Source: an uncultured Blautia sp. (GTDB taxonomy: Bacteria; Bacillota; Clostridia; Lachnospirales; Lachnospiraceae). From it: DNA of 25,760 nucleotides. Below are positions 1 to 7,222 of the stretch, piece by piece. Below the pieces are notes generated by a model that saw only the letters and a program-made list of their open reading frames with translations, had not been told where the DNA came from and did not search any database. How positions within the stretch are numbered: position 1 is the first letter of the stretch; every line of letters starts with the position of its first letter. The translations under genes and the position numbers were made by a program. The DNA lies in the NCBI GenBank assembly GCA_958367245.1, contig CATXEA010000037.1, positions 1-25,760 on the forward strand, in the 5' to 3' direction.

Positions 1-271
1 TTTTTATGAACCCTTATACAAGTGCGCCCCAAAATCCACTTTATTTTTCACTCTTAGACTCCTTTAATTTTTGATTCGTGATTATAAATACAGGAACGCT
101 TCAGCGTTCTTTTGGTGATAAACACCATATTAGTGTACCATAATACCTGCCGGTAGTATACAGGAATCTTCTGTTTTCAAGTCAGATACAGACAAAAATG
201 CGAAAAAGATTGCGCGTAATGAAAAAGTATATTACCATTACAGAAAGAGGAAAAGGGAGGGAACAAAAGAT
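1..271. other. Intergenic leader, no gene seen
   Basis: No convincing coding region is seen. The stretch holds a compact hairpin at 94-109 followed by four T (listed separately), a small GGTG/CACC hairpin at about 114-126, and an imperfect inverted repeat at 140-159 (ATAATACC, 4-nt spacer, GGTAGTAT, one mismatch). GTAAT at 216-220 and ATTAC at 231-235 form another inverted repeat just ahead of the dipeptidase gene and could be an operator. No promoter with good -35 and -10 boxes could be assigned with confidence. Confidence 0.5.
93..113 (+). terminator. Probable rho-independent terminator of an upstream gene
   Basis: GAACGCT (94-100) and AGCGTTC (103-109) are perfect inverted copies separated by two bases, so the real loop is probably CTTCAG on a five-pair stem. 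TTTT follows. The stem is short, so this is a modest terminator, presumably for a plus-strand gene that ends before the window. Confidence 0.5.
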
Positions 272-1198
272 ATGAATTATTTTGACTGTCATGTAGACAC
301 ACTTACAGCAATTACAAAACCGGGGGAAACATTCGGAGCAAACAGCGGAGCGCTGGATTTAAGAAGAGTAAAGAGTTTTGCGGATAAATATGCCCAGATT
401 TTTGCCATTTTCATGGATGAAGGAGAAATGGATATGGCTCGTCCGGAAGAGCAGTTTTATCAGGCTTATAAACGTGCGGCAGAGCTTCTTGAAAACGAAA
501 AGGAGTCGCTTGTCTGGTGTAAAAATGCAGCAGATATGGAAGCTGTACATGAACAGGGAAAAGCAGCGGCATTTCTTTCCGTTGAGGATGTGGCAGTGAT
601 GGGAAGTCATGTGGAACATATCAAAGAACTGGGAATCCGTTTTGCGCTTCTTACATGGAATTATGACAATCGTTATGCATGCGGGGCGTCCTGCGACCAG
701 AAGAAAGGGCTGAAAGAAGAAGGAAGAAATCTGGTTAAAAAATTTGTAAAAGAGGGGATTATTCTCGATATTTCCCATCTTTCTGATAAAGGAGCAGAAG
801 ATATTTTTAACCTTACAGACGCGCCTGTTATGGCGTCGCATTCCAATATCAGAACCCTTTGTCCTCATCCGAGAAATCTGACACCGGAGCTTGCAAAGGA
901 ATTGATACGTCGTAAAGGACTGATTGGTATGAATTTCTATGGGAATTTCATCGGAGAAAATCCGGATATGATGTCCCTTATGCGGCATATGGACGCTGTC
1001 CTTGAGATGGGCGGTGAGGATGTGCTGGCTCTTGGAACGGATTTCGATGGCTGCAGTATTTTGCCGAAGGAGATTGAAGGGGTACAGTCAATTCCTATTC
1101 TTTATGAGTTTATGGGGGAAAATGGCTTTGACAGACGTCTTCTTGATAAAATTTTCTTTGAAAATGCCCATAGATTTGTTTTGGAAAATGTGAAATAA
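272..1198 (+). CDS. Membrane dipeptidase family protein (peptidase M19)
   Basis: A 308-residue zinc-dependent dipeptidase of the renal dipeptidase family, which hydrolyses dipeptides, including some with D-residues. The expected metal ligands are visible: H7 and D9 in CHVD, a bridging glutamate E105 in FLSVED, H169 in DISHL and H190 in ASHSN, with D257 in GTDFDG near the C-terminus. Length is normal for bacterial M19 proteins. There is no signal peptide, so it should act in the cytoplasm on imported peptides or on wall-peptide turnover products. A strong AGGGAGG ribosome binding site lies about 8 nt before the ATG. The histidine phosphatase gene follows after 47 nt on the same strand, so the two are probably co-transcribed. 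The family call is firm; the natural substrate is unknown. Confidence 0.93.
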   Translation: MNYFDCHVDTLTAITKPGETFGANSGALDLRRVKSFADKYAQIFAIFMDEGEMDMARPEEQFYQAYKRAAELLENEKESLVWCKNAADMEAVHEQGKAAAFLSVEDVAVMGSHVEHIKELGIRFALLTWNYDNRYACGASCDQKKGLKEEGRNLVKKFVKEGIILDISHLSDKGAEDIFNLTDAPVMASHSNIRTLCPHPRNLTPELAKELIRRKGLIGMNFYGNFIGENPDMMSLMRHMDAVLEMGGEDVLALGTDFDGCSILPKEIEGVQSIPILYEFMGENGFDRRLLDKIFFENAHRFVLENVK

Positions 1199-1245
1199 TA
1201 GATAAATGCGGTAAAAGGATATGATAAAAGGAGACTATATATAAG

Positions 1246-1977
1246 ATGAAATTACTGATTGTAAGACACGGAGATCCGGATTATTCTATTGATTCTCTTA
1301 CGCCTAAGGGATGGAAAGAAGCGGAATATCTGTCTGAGAAACTGACGAAGCTGGATATTAAGGCATTTTATGTTTCTCCTCTTGGTAGAGCGAAGGACAC
1401 TGCATCCCTCACCTTGAAAAAGCTTGGAAGAACTGCTGAAGTCTGCGAATGGCTGAGAGAATTTAACCCTGAAATTCACAGACCGGATCAGAAAGGGAAG
1501 CTCAAAAATGCCTGGGACTGGCTGCCTCAGGACTGGACAGAGGACGAACGCTTTTACCGGTATGATAAGTGGTTCGAGAATGAAGTGATGGAAGAGGGCA
1601 AAGTAAAACAGGAATATGAATGGGTAATTAAGAACTTCGATGAACTTCTTGCAAAGCACGGATACGTGCGTGAAGGACATTATTATAAAGTGGAAGAATC
1701 AAACCATGATACGATTGTGCTGTTCTGCCATTTCGGTCTGGAATGTGTGCTTTTAAGCCGCCTTATGAACTGTTCTCCAATGGTTCTGTGGCATGGAATG
1801 TGCGCTGCTCCGACTTCTGTTACAACTCTTGTTACAGAGGAGAGAAGAAAGGGAATTGCAAGCTTCCGCATGAGTGCTTTTGGAGATATTTCACATCTGT
1901 ATGTCTACGATGAGCCTCCTGCGTTTGCAGCCAGATTCAGCGAAGTGTATGAGGATGAAAACGGAAGAATAGATTGA
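1246..1977 (+). CDS. Histidine phosphatase family protein
   Basis: A 243-residue member of the phosphoglycerate mutase-like histidine phosphatase superfamily. The catalytic RHG motif is R7-H8-G9 (LLIVRHGDPDY); the downstream phosphate-binding arginine is in SPLGRAKDTA, and the second catalytic histidine is probably in LFCHFG. These phosphatases use a phosphohistidine intermediate. The substrate cannot be inferred: the family includes sugar-phosphate, nucleotide-loop and protein phosphatases, and the protein is longer than the usual 200-residue cobalamin-type CobC. An AAAGGAG site lies about 12 nt before the ATG. It shares a terminator with the gene arriving from the other strand. Confidence 0.9.
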   Translation: MKLLIVRHGDPDYSIDSLTPKGWKEAEYLSEKLTKLDIKAFYVSPLGRAKDTASLTLKKLGRTAEVCEWLREFNPEIHRPDQKGKLKNAWDWLPQDWTEDERFYRYDKWFENEVMEEGKVKQEYEWVIKNFDELLAKHGYVREGHYYKVEESNHDTIVLFCHFGLECVLLSRLMNCSPMVLWHGMCAAPTSVTTLVTEERRKGIASFRMSAFGDISHLYVYDEPPAFAARFSEVYEDENGRID

Positions 1978-1984
1978 TAAACAA

Positions 1985-2011
1985 AAAAGCGCCGCGATGA
2001 ACGGCGCTTTT
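1985..2011. terminator. Bidirectional rho-independent terminator
   Basis: AAAAGCGCCG (1985-1994) pairs perfectly with CGGCGCTTTT (2002-2011) around a 7-nt loop. The stem carries A and T tracts on its two sides, so it can stop both the histidine phosphatase transcript (+) and the fibronectin-III transcript (-). Confidence 0.9.
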
Positions 2012-2031
2012 AATATGACCTTTATAATTGT

Positions 2032-3048
2032 TTATAGTCTGACGCGGTAGTAGGTAGAGTTTACAGAACTAAAGCTGCCTCTGTTGGCAACAACCTTGAT
2101 CAGGTAGTCCTGTCCCTTTTTCATTCCGGTGAGAGTGTAGCTTAATCCGGTTGTCTGTTTAACCTTTTTATAGCTTTTGGTTCCCGGGTATTTCACATAA
2201 ACGCTGTAGCTTGTAGCTCCCTGTACACGTTTCCAGCCAATGGACTGACTGGTGTTGGTATGACCCTTCTTGGAAAGCTTCGGCTGCTGCGCAATGTAGT
2301 GGGTAAGGCTGGTCTTACTGTAGGAGCGTATCTGCTTTCCGTCTTTAGAAGTAAGGATATAAGGTGTAATTACCAGCTTGTAAAAGTAATTTGCCTTGGG
2401 TTTGTAGTAAAATCCGGTTCTGCTTTTGTTGTAATAGTGGGTAGATTTTGAGTGGTTCGCTACATTTTCATACCTGACGCGGTATCCCACAATATCGTCA
2501 GATTTATTACTTGGCGCCGGATTGTACATGCGGATGGTAAACTTGTTATTTCTGTCGGAAGTGACGCGCATTACCTTGGGCGCTTTCGTTACGGAGTGGA
2601 AGAGAATATACTTATTACTCTGATCCACAACTTTATTGCTGCTGTTGAGTTTTACGGACTGGACACGGATGGAATAAGGCGTATCCGGAACCAGTTGGGC
2701 GATTTTACAGCTTGGGCTTTTAACAATACCGAGATTTTTGGACTCTTTCAGGGAACCTTTGTATGGTCCGATATAAACGCGGTATCCGTTGGCTCCGCTT
2801 GCAGCTCCCCATTTAAAGGAGAGTGAGGTAAGCGAAGATGCGGTCATTTTTACATTGTCTGTAGGCGGAGTTGGAAGAACCCTGCCTGCATCCAGATCGT
2901 AATCCTCCAGAATGATGTCCTCTGAAGATTCAGATATGACTGCCCCTTCAAGTTCTCCTTCCGATGCAGCGGAAACAGTTGCTGCTGTTCCTAATGTGAG
3001 CAATGCGCCCAATCCCAGAGTTACTAATAATTTTTTGAATTTCTTCAT
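2032..3048 (-). CDS. Secreted fibronectin type III repeat protein
   Basis: A 338-residue exported protein. Residues 1-28 form a classic signal peptide: KKFKK, a Leu/Gly/Ala-rich core, and a likely cut after VSAA. An acidic linker follows to about residue 60, then three fibronectin type III-like modules at roughly 60-155, 160-250 and 255-338, recognised by recurring patterns such as GANGYRVYIGP, DIVGYRVRYEN and GATSYSVYVKYPG. No catalytic motif, LPXTG or membrane anchor is visible, so it is probably secreted or held non-covalently at the wall. A GGGGG site precedes the ATG, and a TATAAT (minus strand, 3093-3098) with a weak -35 lies upstream. Such proteins usually mediate carbohydrate or protein contacts, but a specific role cannot be read from the sequence. 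Confidence 0.85.
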   Translation of the reverse strand: MKKFKKLLVTLGLGALLTLGTAATVSAASEGELEGAVISESSEDIILEDYDLDAGRVLPTPPTDNVKMTASSLTSLSFKWGAASGANGYRVYIGPYKGSLKESKNLGIVKSPSCKIAQLVPDTPYSIRVQSVKLNSSNKVVDQSNKYILFHSVTKAPKVMRVTSDRNNKFTIRMYNPAPSNKSDDIVGYRVRYENVANHSKSTHYYNKSRTGFYYKPKANYFYKLVITPYILTSKDGKQIRSYSKTSLTHYIAQQPKLSKKGHTNTSQSIGWKRVQGATSYSVYVKYPGTKSYKKVKQTTGLSYTLTGMKKGQDYLIKVVANRGSFSSVNSTYYRVRL

Positions 3049-3092
3049 ATAGCTTTGCCCCCTTTCTCAGTCATAGTCAGGCTTTTTTCTTT

Positions 3093-3098
3093 ATTATA
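3093..3098 (-). promoter_or_regulatory. -10 box of the fibronectin-III gene
   Basis: A perfect TATAAT on the minus strand lies about 45 nt before the start codon. The upstream -35 is weak (ACAACA at 17 nt spacing or TTACAA at 19 nt), so this is a probable rather than certain sigma-A promoter. Confidence 0.5.
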
Positions 3099-3200
3099 AC
3101 AGATTGGAAAATGCCTGTTGTAATTTCGAGATTATTGATATCATCATATCATGAATCCAGTTCCGGCACAAGAAAATTATTTCGCCAAAAGCTGATAAAA

Positions 3201-3479
3201 TTATTCATCCCATCCATCGTAAAGGCGGATATTTACAAGAATATTTCGTACAATATCACCTTCCTGCAAAGATAAGTCACTTTCGTCAGAAATGGCAGGA
3301 AGCTCCATTTCGTCTTCTGTCAGTTCTGCGTAAATCCAGTTGTAAGCGGCGTCCCCGGCATTGTCCATCGCTTCGTCAAGGGTATCGCCTTCTGCATAGC
3401 AGCATTCCAGATCAGGAAAATAGCCTCTGTATTTGCCATCGTCATCTTTGCGAAAAACCGCAGGATATATAAATTTCAT
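3201..3479 (-). CDS. HicB-like antitoxin family protein, orphan
   Basis: A 92-residue protein with the partial RNase H-like HicB fold: it opens with FIYPAVFRKDDDGKY, continues GYFPDLECCYAEGDTLDEA and then a helix with the family's alanine/asparagine pattern (MDNAGDAAYNWI). HicB proteins neutralise HicA mRNA interferases, often with a C-terminal DNA-binding part. Here no HicA-sized frame lies on either side (3049-3200 and 3480-3617 are non-coding), and the C-terminus has no obvious helix-turn-helix or ribbon-helix-helix, so it is a solitary HicB-like protein. It has its own well-formed promoter and an excellent AAGGAGGG site. Such stand-alone members are common in Clostridia and their role is unclear. 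Confidence 0.82.
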   Translation of the reverse strand: MKFIYPAVFRKDDDGKYRGYFPDLECCYAEGDTLDEAMDNAGDAAYNWIYAELTEDEMELPAISDESDLSLQEGDIVRNILVNIRLYDGWDE

Positions 3480-3504
3480 TAAAAAACCCTCCTTAATAAT
3501 AAAA

Positions 3505-3533
3505 ATTATCTTAATCAGTATATACTACTTCAA
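3505..3533 (-). promoter_or_regulatory. Promoter of the hicB-like gene
   Basis: On the minus strand TTGAAG (3528-3533) and GATAAT (3505-3510) are separated by exactly 17 nt, a good sigma-A promoter that starts transcription about 20 nt before the start codon of the hicB-like gene. Confidence 0.7.
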
Positions 3534-3553
3534 AAATTTCATCAAGATAGGAA

Positions 3554-3582
3554 TTGGAATTACAGAGTTTATGGGCTATAAT
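3554..3582 (+). promoter_or_regulatory. Promoter of the OGG1-like glycosylase gene
   Basis: TTGGAA (3554-3559) and a perfect TATAAT (3577-3582) are separated by 17 nt on the plus strand. The predicted start falls near 3589, leaving a short leader with AAGGAG before the ATG at 3618. It is back to back with the hicB promoter. Confidence 0.75.
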
Positions 3583-3617
3583 AAAAAAATACGCAACGGA
3601 TAAAGGAGACATGGTTT

Positions 3618-4445
3618 ATGCTGACAATTGAGATGGATTATTTTGACCTGGGGCAGATCTGTGAATCCGGACAGTGCTTTCGGATGAAAAAAATCGGGGA
3701 AAACCGCTGGAATGTAGTCGCAGGGGATAAATATCTGGAGCTTACACAGGAAAATGGAATTGTGAATTTTTTCTGTCCGGAGGAAGAATTTCTCTTTTTC
3801 TGGATTTCTTATTTTGATTTGGACAATGACTATGGAGATTACATAAAAGAAATCAATCCACGGGACAAATATCTTACAGAAGCGGCTGAAATGGGAAAAG
3901 GAATCCGTATTTTACGTCAGGATTTATGGGAGATGATTATTTCTTTTCTTATTTCTCAGAGAAACAATATTAAGAGAATCCGCCGCTGTATCGAGAGCAT
4001 TGCTGTGGAATTCGGGGAGAAAAAAATAACACCGGAAGGCGTTGAATACTATGCGTTCCCAACGCCTGAGGCGCTGTCGCTTGCCACGGAAGAACAGCTT
4101 AAAAACTGTAATCTGGGATATCGTGCCAAATATGTAAAAAAGGTTTCTGATGAGGTGGCGGCAGGGACTGTTTCTCTGGAAAATATAGCAAGAATGAAGT
4201 ATAAAGACGCAAAAAAAGAGCTTATGAAGTTATATGGAGTCGGAGAAAAGGTGGCGGACTGTATCTGTCTTTTCGGGCTTCATCATCTGGAGGCATTTCC
4301 TGTAGATACCCATATTCGTCAGGCTTTGAATGTACATTACCGAAAGGGATTTCCTCACAGACGATATAAAAACTGTCAGGGGGTAATGCAGCAGTATATC
4401 TTTTACAGAGAACTTATTGAAGTGAAACCAGATATAAAGAAATAA
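3618..4445 (+). CDS. ogg: 8-oxoguanine DNA glycosylase, OGG1 type
   Basis: A 275-residue HhH-GPD base excision repair glycosylase. The N-terminal part resembles the OGG1 N-domain, including ESGQCFR (residues 16-22) and LISQRNNIKRI (111-121), which corresponds to the NNN loop of OGG1. The hairpin-helix-hairpin reads LYGVGEKVADC with catalytic lysine K211, and the general-base aspartate is D230 in FPVDTHI, as in bifunctional glycosylase/AP lyases. No C-terminal iron-sulfur cysteine cluster is present, which separates it from Nth and MutY. It should remove 8-oxoguanine opposite C. It has its own promoter and a terminator shared with the MATE gene. An out-of-frame ATG six bases upstream quickly meets a stop, so 3618 is the start. 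AlkA-like activity is the main alternative. Confidence 0.9.
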   Translation: MLTIEMDYFDLGQICESGQCFRMKKIGENRWNVVAGDKYLELTQENGIVNFFCPEEEFLFFWISYFDLDNDYGDYIKEINPRDKYLTEAAEMGKGIRILRQDLWEMIISFLISQRNNIKRIRRCIESIAVEFGEKKITPEGVEYYAFPTPEALSLATEEQLKNCNLGYRAKYVKKVSDEVAAGTVSLENIARMKYKDAKKELMKLYGVGEKVADCICLFGLHHLEAFPVDTHIRQALNVHYRKGFPHRRYKNCQGVMQQYIFYRELIEVKPDIKK

Positions 4446-4490
4446 AAAAATCCTTCCGGACAGAGGCTTAAATCTGTCGGAAGGATTTTT
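4446..4490. terminator. Bidirectional rho-independent terminator
   Basis: AAAAATCCTTCCG-ACAG (4446-4463, one bulged G) pairs with CTGTCGGAAGGATTTTT (4474-4490). The long stem ends in T on one strand and A on the other and lies between the convergent glycosylase (+) and MATE (-) genes. Confidence 0.9.
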
Positions 4491-4496
4491 GGCGAT

Positions 4497-5849
4497 TTAA
4501 AGTTTACGGCTGATGCGCTGGAAAGTAAGATAAAATACAATTCCCTTGGCAATGGATGAGAGGGTAAGAGCCCACCAGATACCGTTGATACCAAGTCCAA
4601 CCTGAGTGAGAAGAAGAGCCAGAGGGATACGCGCGCCGGTAAGGATAATGCTTATGATACTGCATATTTTTGTCTTTCCAAGACCGGAAAGAGCGCCTAC
4701 CGTCATAAGTTCCACACTCATAAAGGCTTCTCCGATGCCGATGATTACCAGATATCCTACTGATATTTTGATAACATCTGTCTCATAGAAGAACAGTCTG
4801 GAAATAGGTTCTGGAAACAACATAAAAGCAGCCGTTATAAAAAGTCCCCATGTTACCAGAACACGAAAAGAAATGTGATATCCCTTCCGGATTCTGTCTT
4901 TTTTTCCGGCGCCATAGTTCTGACCGACAAAAGCGTTCAGCGCAGCGCCGAAACCATCTGCAGTGTTCCAGCACAGAGATTCAATCTGTCCGCCTACACG
5001 CTGTACAGCGACAGCTCCCGGACCAAATACGCCTACCATTCTTGTAAGAGCCATGGAAATCATACAGTAAACACTTCCCTGTAAAGCAGTAGGAACACCG
5101 ATTTTGCAGATAGAGCGATAATGGTATCCTGACACAGGCTTAAAAAGACGGGAGGTGTGAAGAACATTGTTCTCCGGTTTTGCGCGGAGCGCTCCCCAGA
5201 TTAATACAGCAAGTACGAGAGCCTGAGCGGAAACCGTAGCAATGGCAGCTCCGGCTACTTCAAGTCTTGGAAACGGACCGTATCCGATAATGAGGAGAGG
5301 ATCCAGAATCATATTGGTTACAAGACCTGCCAGATTCGCAAGGAAAGGAGTTTTTGAGTCTCCCTGAGCTGTAAAAAGTCCGGTAAGTGTGAAATTCAGA
5401 TACGAAAAAATAATCAGTCCGCAGGTGATCAGCATATAGCTTCTGGCACATTCATATGTCTGCGCGTCGTTGATGTTAAAGAAACGTATCAGGGGATGGA
5501 CAAATATTACGCATACAGCGGCAAATAAAATACCGAAAAGAATGGTAAGCTGCAGGGAGGCAGACGCATATTTTTTGGCTTCTTCACGCTCATTTTTGCC
5601 GCAGCTCTGAGCGACATTTACCTGTCCGCCCATACGCGCCAGTGATACAAGTCCCTGGGAAAGCCAGGTGTACATACCTCCGATTCCTACTCCGGCAACT
5701 GCTTTTGAGCCAAGGAGACCAATCCATGCCATATCTGTAATGCTGTAGGCAGTTCCCAGAAAAGCAGAAGCCATGATAGGTACTGCAAGGGAGGTCAGAG
5801 TCTTTAAAATCGGACCAGATGTAAGGTCAAGTGTCTTTGTTTTGCTCAT
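4497..5849 (-). CDS. MATE family efflux transporter
   Basis: A 450-residue integral membrane protein with about 12 hydrophobic segments in two related halves, the standard size and architecture of multidrug and toxin extrusion transporters. The N-terminus (SGPILKTLTSLAVPIMASAF) and the repeated GxGG and Q-rich loops match the family, for example VAGVGIGG and AVAVQRVGGQIESL. It should exchange cations (Na+ or H+) for organic cations or other substrates; the actual cargo cannot be predicted. It begins 10 nt after the stop of nth, and its nearest purine-rich site is distant (GGAG about 18 nt upstream), so translation probably depends on coupling to nth. The pair would form one transcript. Confidence 0.93.
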   Translation of the reverse strand: MSKTKTLDLTSGPILKTLTSLAVPIMASAFLGTAYSITDMAWIGLLGSKAVAGVGIGGMYTWLSQGLVSLARMGGQVNVAQSCGKNEREEAKKYASASLQLTILFGILFAAVCVIFVHPLIRFFNINDAQTYECARSYMLITCGLIIFSYLNFTLTGLFTAQGDSKTPFLANLAGLVTNMILDPLLIIGYGPFPRLEVAGAAIATVSAQALVLAVLIWGALRAKPENNVLHTSRLFKPVSGYHYRSICKIGVPTALQGSVYCMISMALTRMVGVFGPGAVAVQRVGGQIESLCWNTADGFGAALNAFVGQNYGAGKKDRIRKGYHISFRVLVTWGLFITAAFMLFPEPISRLFFYETDVIKISVGYLVIIGIGEAFMSVELMTVGALSGLGKTKICSIISIILTGARIPLALLLTQVGLGINGIWWALTLSSIAKGIVFYLTFQRISRKL

Positions 5850-5859
5850 GATAAATCTT

Positions 5860-6498
5860 TTATTCTACTCCATTTTTTTTACAAATATCTTCGAGACAGC
5901 ACTTGTCGCAGTGTGGTTTTGTGCGGGCGGTGCAAATGTCTCTTCCGTGATAAACAAGCCTGTGACAGAAATCGCTTCCTTCTTCTGGAGGAATAATTTT
6001 CCACAGCGCCATTTCTACTTTTTTCGGTTCTTTTATGCCGTCTACAAGACCAATGCGGTTCGTAAGACGGATGCAGTGAGTGTCTGTCACAATGGCGGGT
6101 TTGCCAAAAACATCCCCCATGATGAGGTTTGCGCTTTTTCTTCCAACGCCGGGGAGCTTCAGAAGGGAATTAAAGTCCTCCGGAATCTTATCGTCATATT
6201 GTTCGTGAAGGATTCTCATGCAGGCGCTGATGTCTCTTGCTTTACTTTTTCCCAGACCGCAGGGTTTCACAATGGCTTCAATTTCTTCCGGTTCAGCGGC
6301 AGCCATAGCTTCTACTGTGGGATATTTGGCATACAAATCCTGTACTACGATATTTACCCGGGCATCGGTACACTGGGCAGCCAGACGGACGCTTACGAGA
6401 AGCTTCCATGCATCATCGTAATCCAGAGTGCAGCCGGCATCGGGATATTCTTCTTTCAGTCTCCGGATTGCTTCCAGAGCGCGTTGCTTTTTCGTCAT
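5860..6498 (-). CDS. nth: Endonuclease III (DNA glycosylase/AP lyase)
   Basis: A 212-residue Nth protein that removes oxidised pyrimidines and cuts AP sites. The HhH motif LPGVGRKSAN contains catalytic K121, and the aspartate is D139 in VTDTHCIRL. A C-terminal 4Fe-4S cluster is expected from C189, C197, C200 and C206; the first spacing is seven residues instead of the six of the E. coli enzyme, and an extra cysteine (C201) adjoins the third ligand. Length is normal. An AAAGGA site precedes the ATG by about 7 nt. It is the promoter-proximal gene of a two-gene unit with the MATE transporter, and is divergent from the GNAT operon. Confidence 0.95.
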   Translation of the reverse strand: MTKKQRALEAIRRLKEEYPDAGCTLDYDDAWKLLVSVRLAAQCTDARVNIVVQDLYAKYPTVEAMAAAEPEEIEAIVKPCGLGKSKARDISACMRILHEQYDDKIPEDFNSLLKLPGVGRKSANLIMGDVFGKPAIVTDTHCIRLTNRIGLVDGIKEPKKVEMALWKIIPPEEGSDFCHRLVYHGRDICTARTKPHCDKCCLEDICKKNGVE

Positions 6499-6619
6499 AA
6501 TCTATCCTTTCTGAGACTTTCGTCTGATTTGTTGAAAATTGTTATTTTTTGCAGAAAAACCTACATCTGTTATCTTAATGGTTTCAGGAGATTTTGGCAA
6601 GAGAAAGATACTGCATACC

Positions 6620-6648
6620 TTGCATTTGATGTGGCTGTATATTAAAAT
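6620..6648 (+). promoter_or_regulatory. Candidate promoter of the GNAT operon
   Basis: TTGCAT (6620-6625) and TAAAAT (6643-6648) are spaced by 17 nt. A second candidate is CGGACA (6681-6686) with a perfect TATAAT (6703-6708), but that would start transcription at about the ATG itself. A hairpin GGCGGAC/GTCTGCC with one G-T pair (6662-6680) lies between the two. Confidence 0.45.
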
Positions 6649-6712
6649 GTATGTTATTGAGGGCGGACGCCTCTGTCTGCCGGACACTTAAGAAAAGGCG
6701 GGTATAATATAG

Positions 6713-7210
6713 ATGGGAACAAATGAAATTAAGATAAGGGCTGCCAGAGAAGAGGAAGTGGAAAGAATCGCGGAAATTGAAGCAACCTGTTTTCCGGAAG
6801 CGGAGGCGGCAGGGCTTGCGGACTTTAAGGAGAGAATGAAAGCGTTTCCTGAGAATTTTCTTGTAGCTGTGGACGGAGAAACGATTATCGGATTTATCAA
6901 TGGATGCAATACAGATAAACCGGTTCTTGGAGATGAATTATACCATGATGCGACGCTTCACAAACCGGATGGAGAAATACAGACAGTGTTTGGACTGGAT
7001 GTACTTCCGCAGTATCAGCACAGAGGAATCGGCCATCAGCTTATGAGAGCGTATATTGAACATGCACGTACTCATGGCAAAAAAGCGGTGATTCTTACCT
7101 GCAAAGAACAGAAGATTACGTTTTATGAAAGCCTTGGCTATAAGAAGCAGGGGATTGCAGATTCAGAGCACGGCGGAGCTGTATGGTATGATATGCAGCA
7201 GTGGTTCTGA
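6713..7210 (+). CDS. GNAT family N-acetyltransferase
   Basis: A 165-residue single-domain acetyl-CoA-dependent acetyltransferase. The core motif A, with the pyrophosphate-binding loop, is QYQHRGIGHQLM (residues 100-111; Q102-H-R-G-I-G), preceded by the strand FGLDVLP and followed by ILTCKEQKITFYESLGYKK, the typical motif B. The pattern resembles arylalkylamine N-acetyltransferase-like bacterial GNATs, but the acceptor is unknown. It is the first gene of a long plus-strand train, and the MBL gene begins 12 nt after its stop. The upstream region has AAGGCGGG about 12 nt before the ATG, plus a TATAAT only five bases before it. Confidence 0.9.
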   Translation: MGTNEIKIRAAREEEVERIAEIEATCFPEAEAAGLADFKERMKAFPENFLVAVDGETIIGFINGCNTDKPVLGDELYHDATLHKPDGEIQTVFGLDVLPQYQHRGIGHQLMRAYIEHARTHGKKAVILTCKEQKITFYESLGYKKQGIADSEHGGAVWYDMQQWF

Positions 7211-7222
7211 TGGAGGGGAAGT

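Noticed and set aside
5773..6645. Long plus-strand open frame of 290 codons
   Set aside because: It lies antisense to nth and the start of the MATE gene, has no ribosome binding site, and its Cys/Phe-rich translation looks like a shadow of the real genes.
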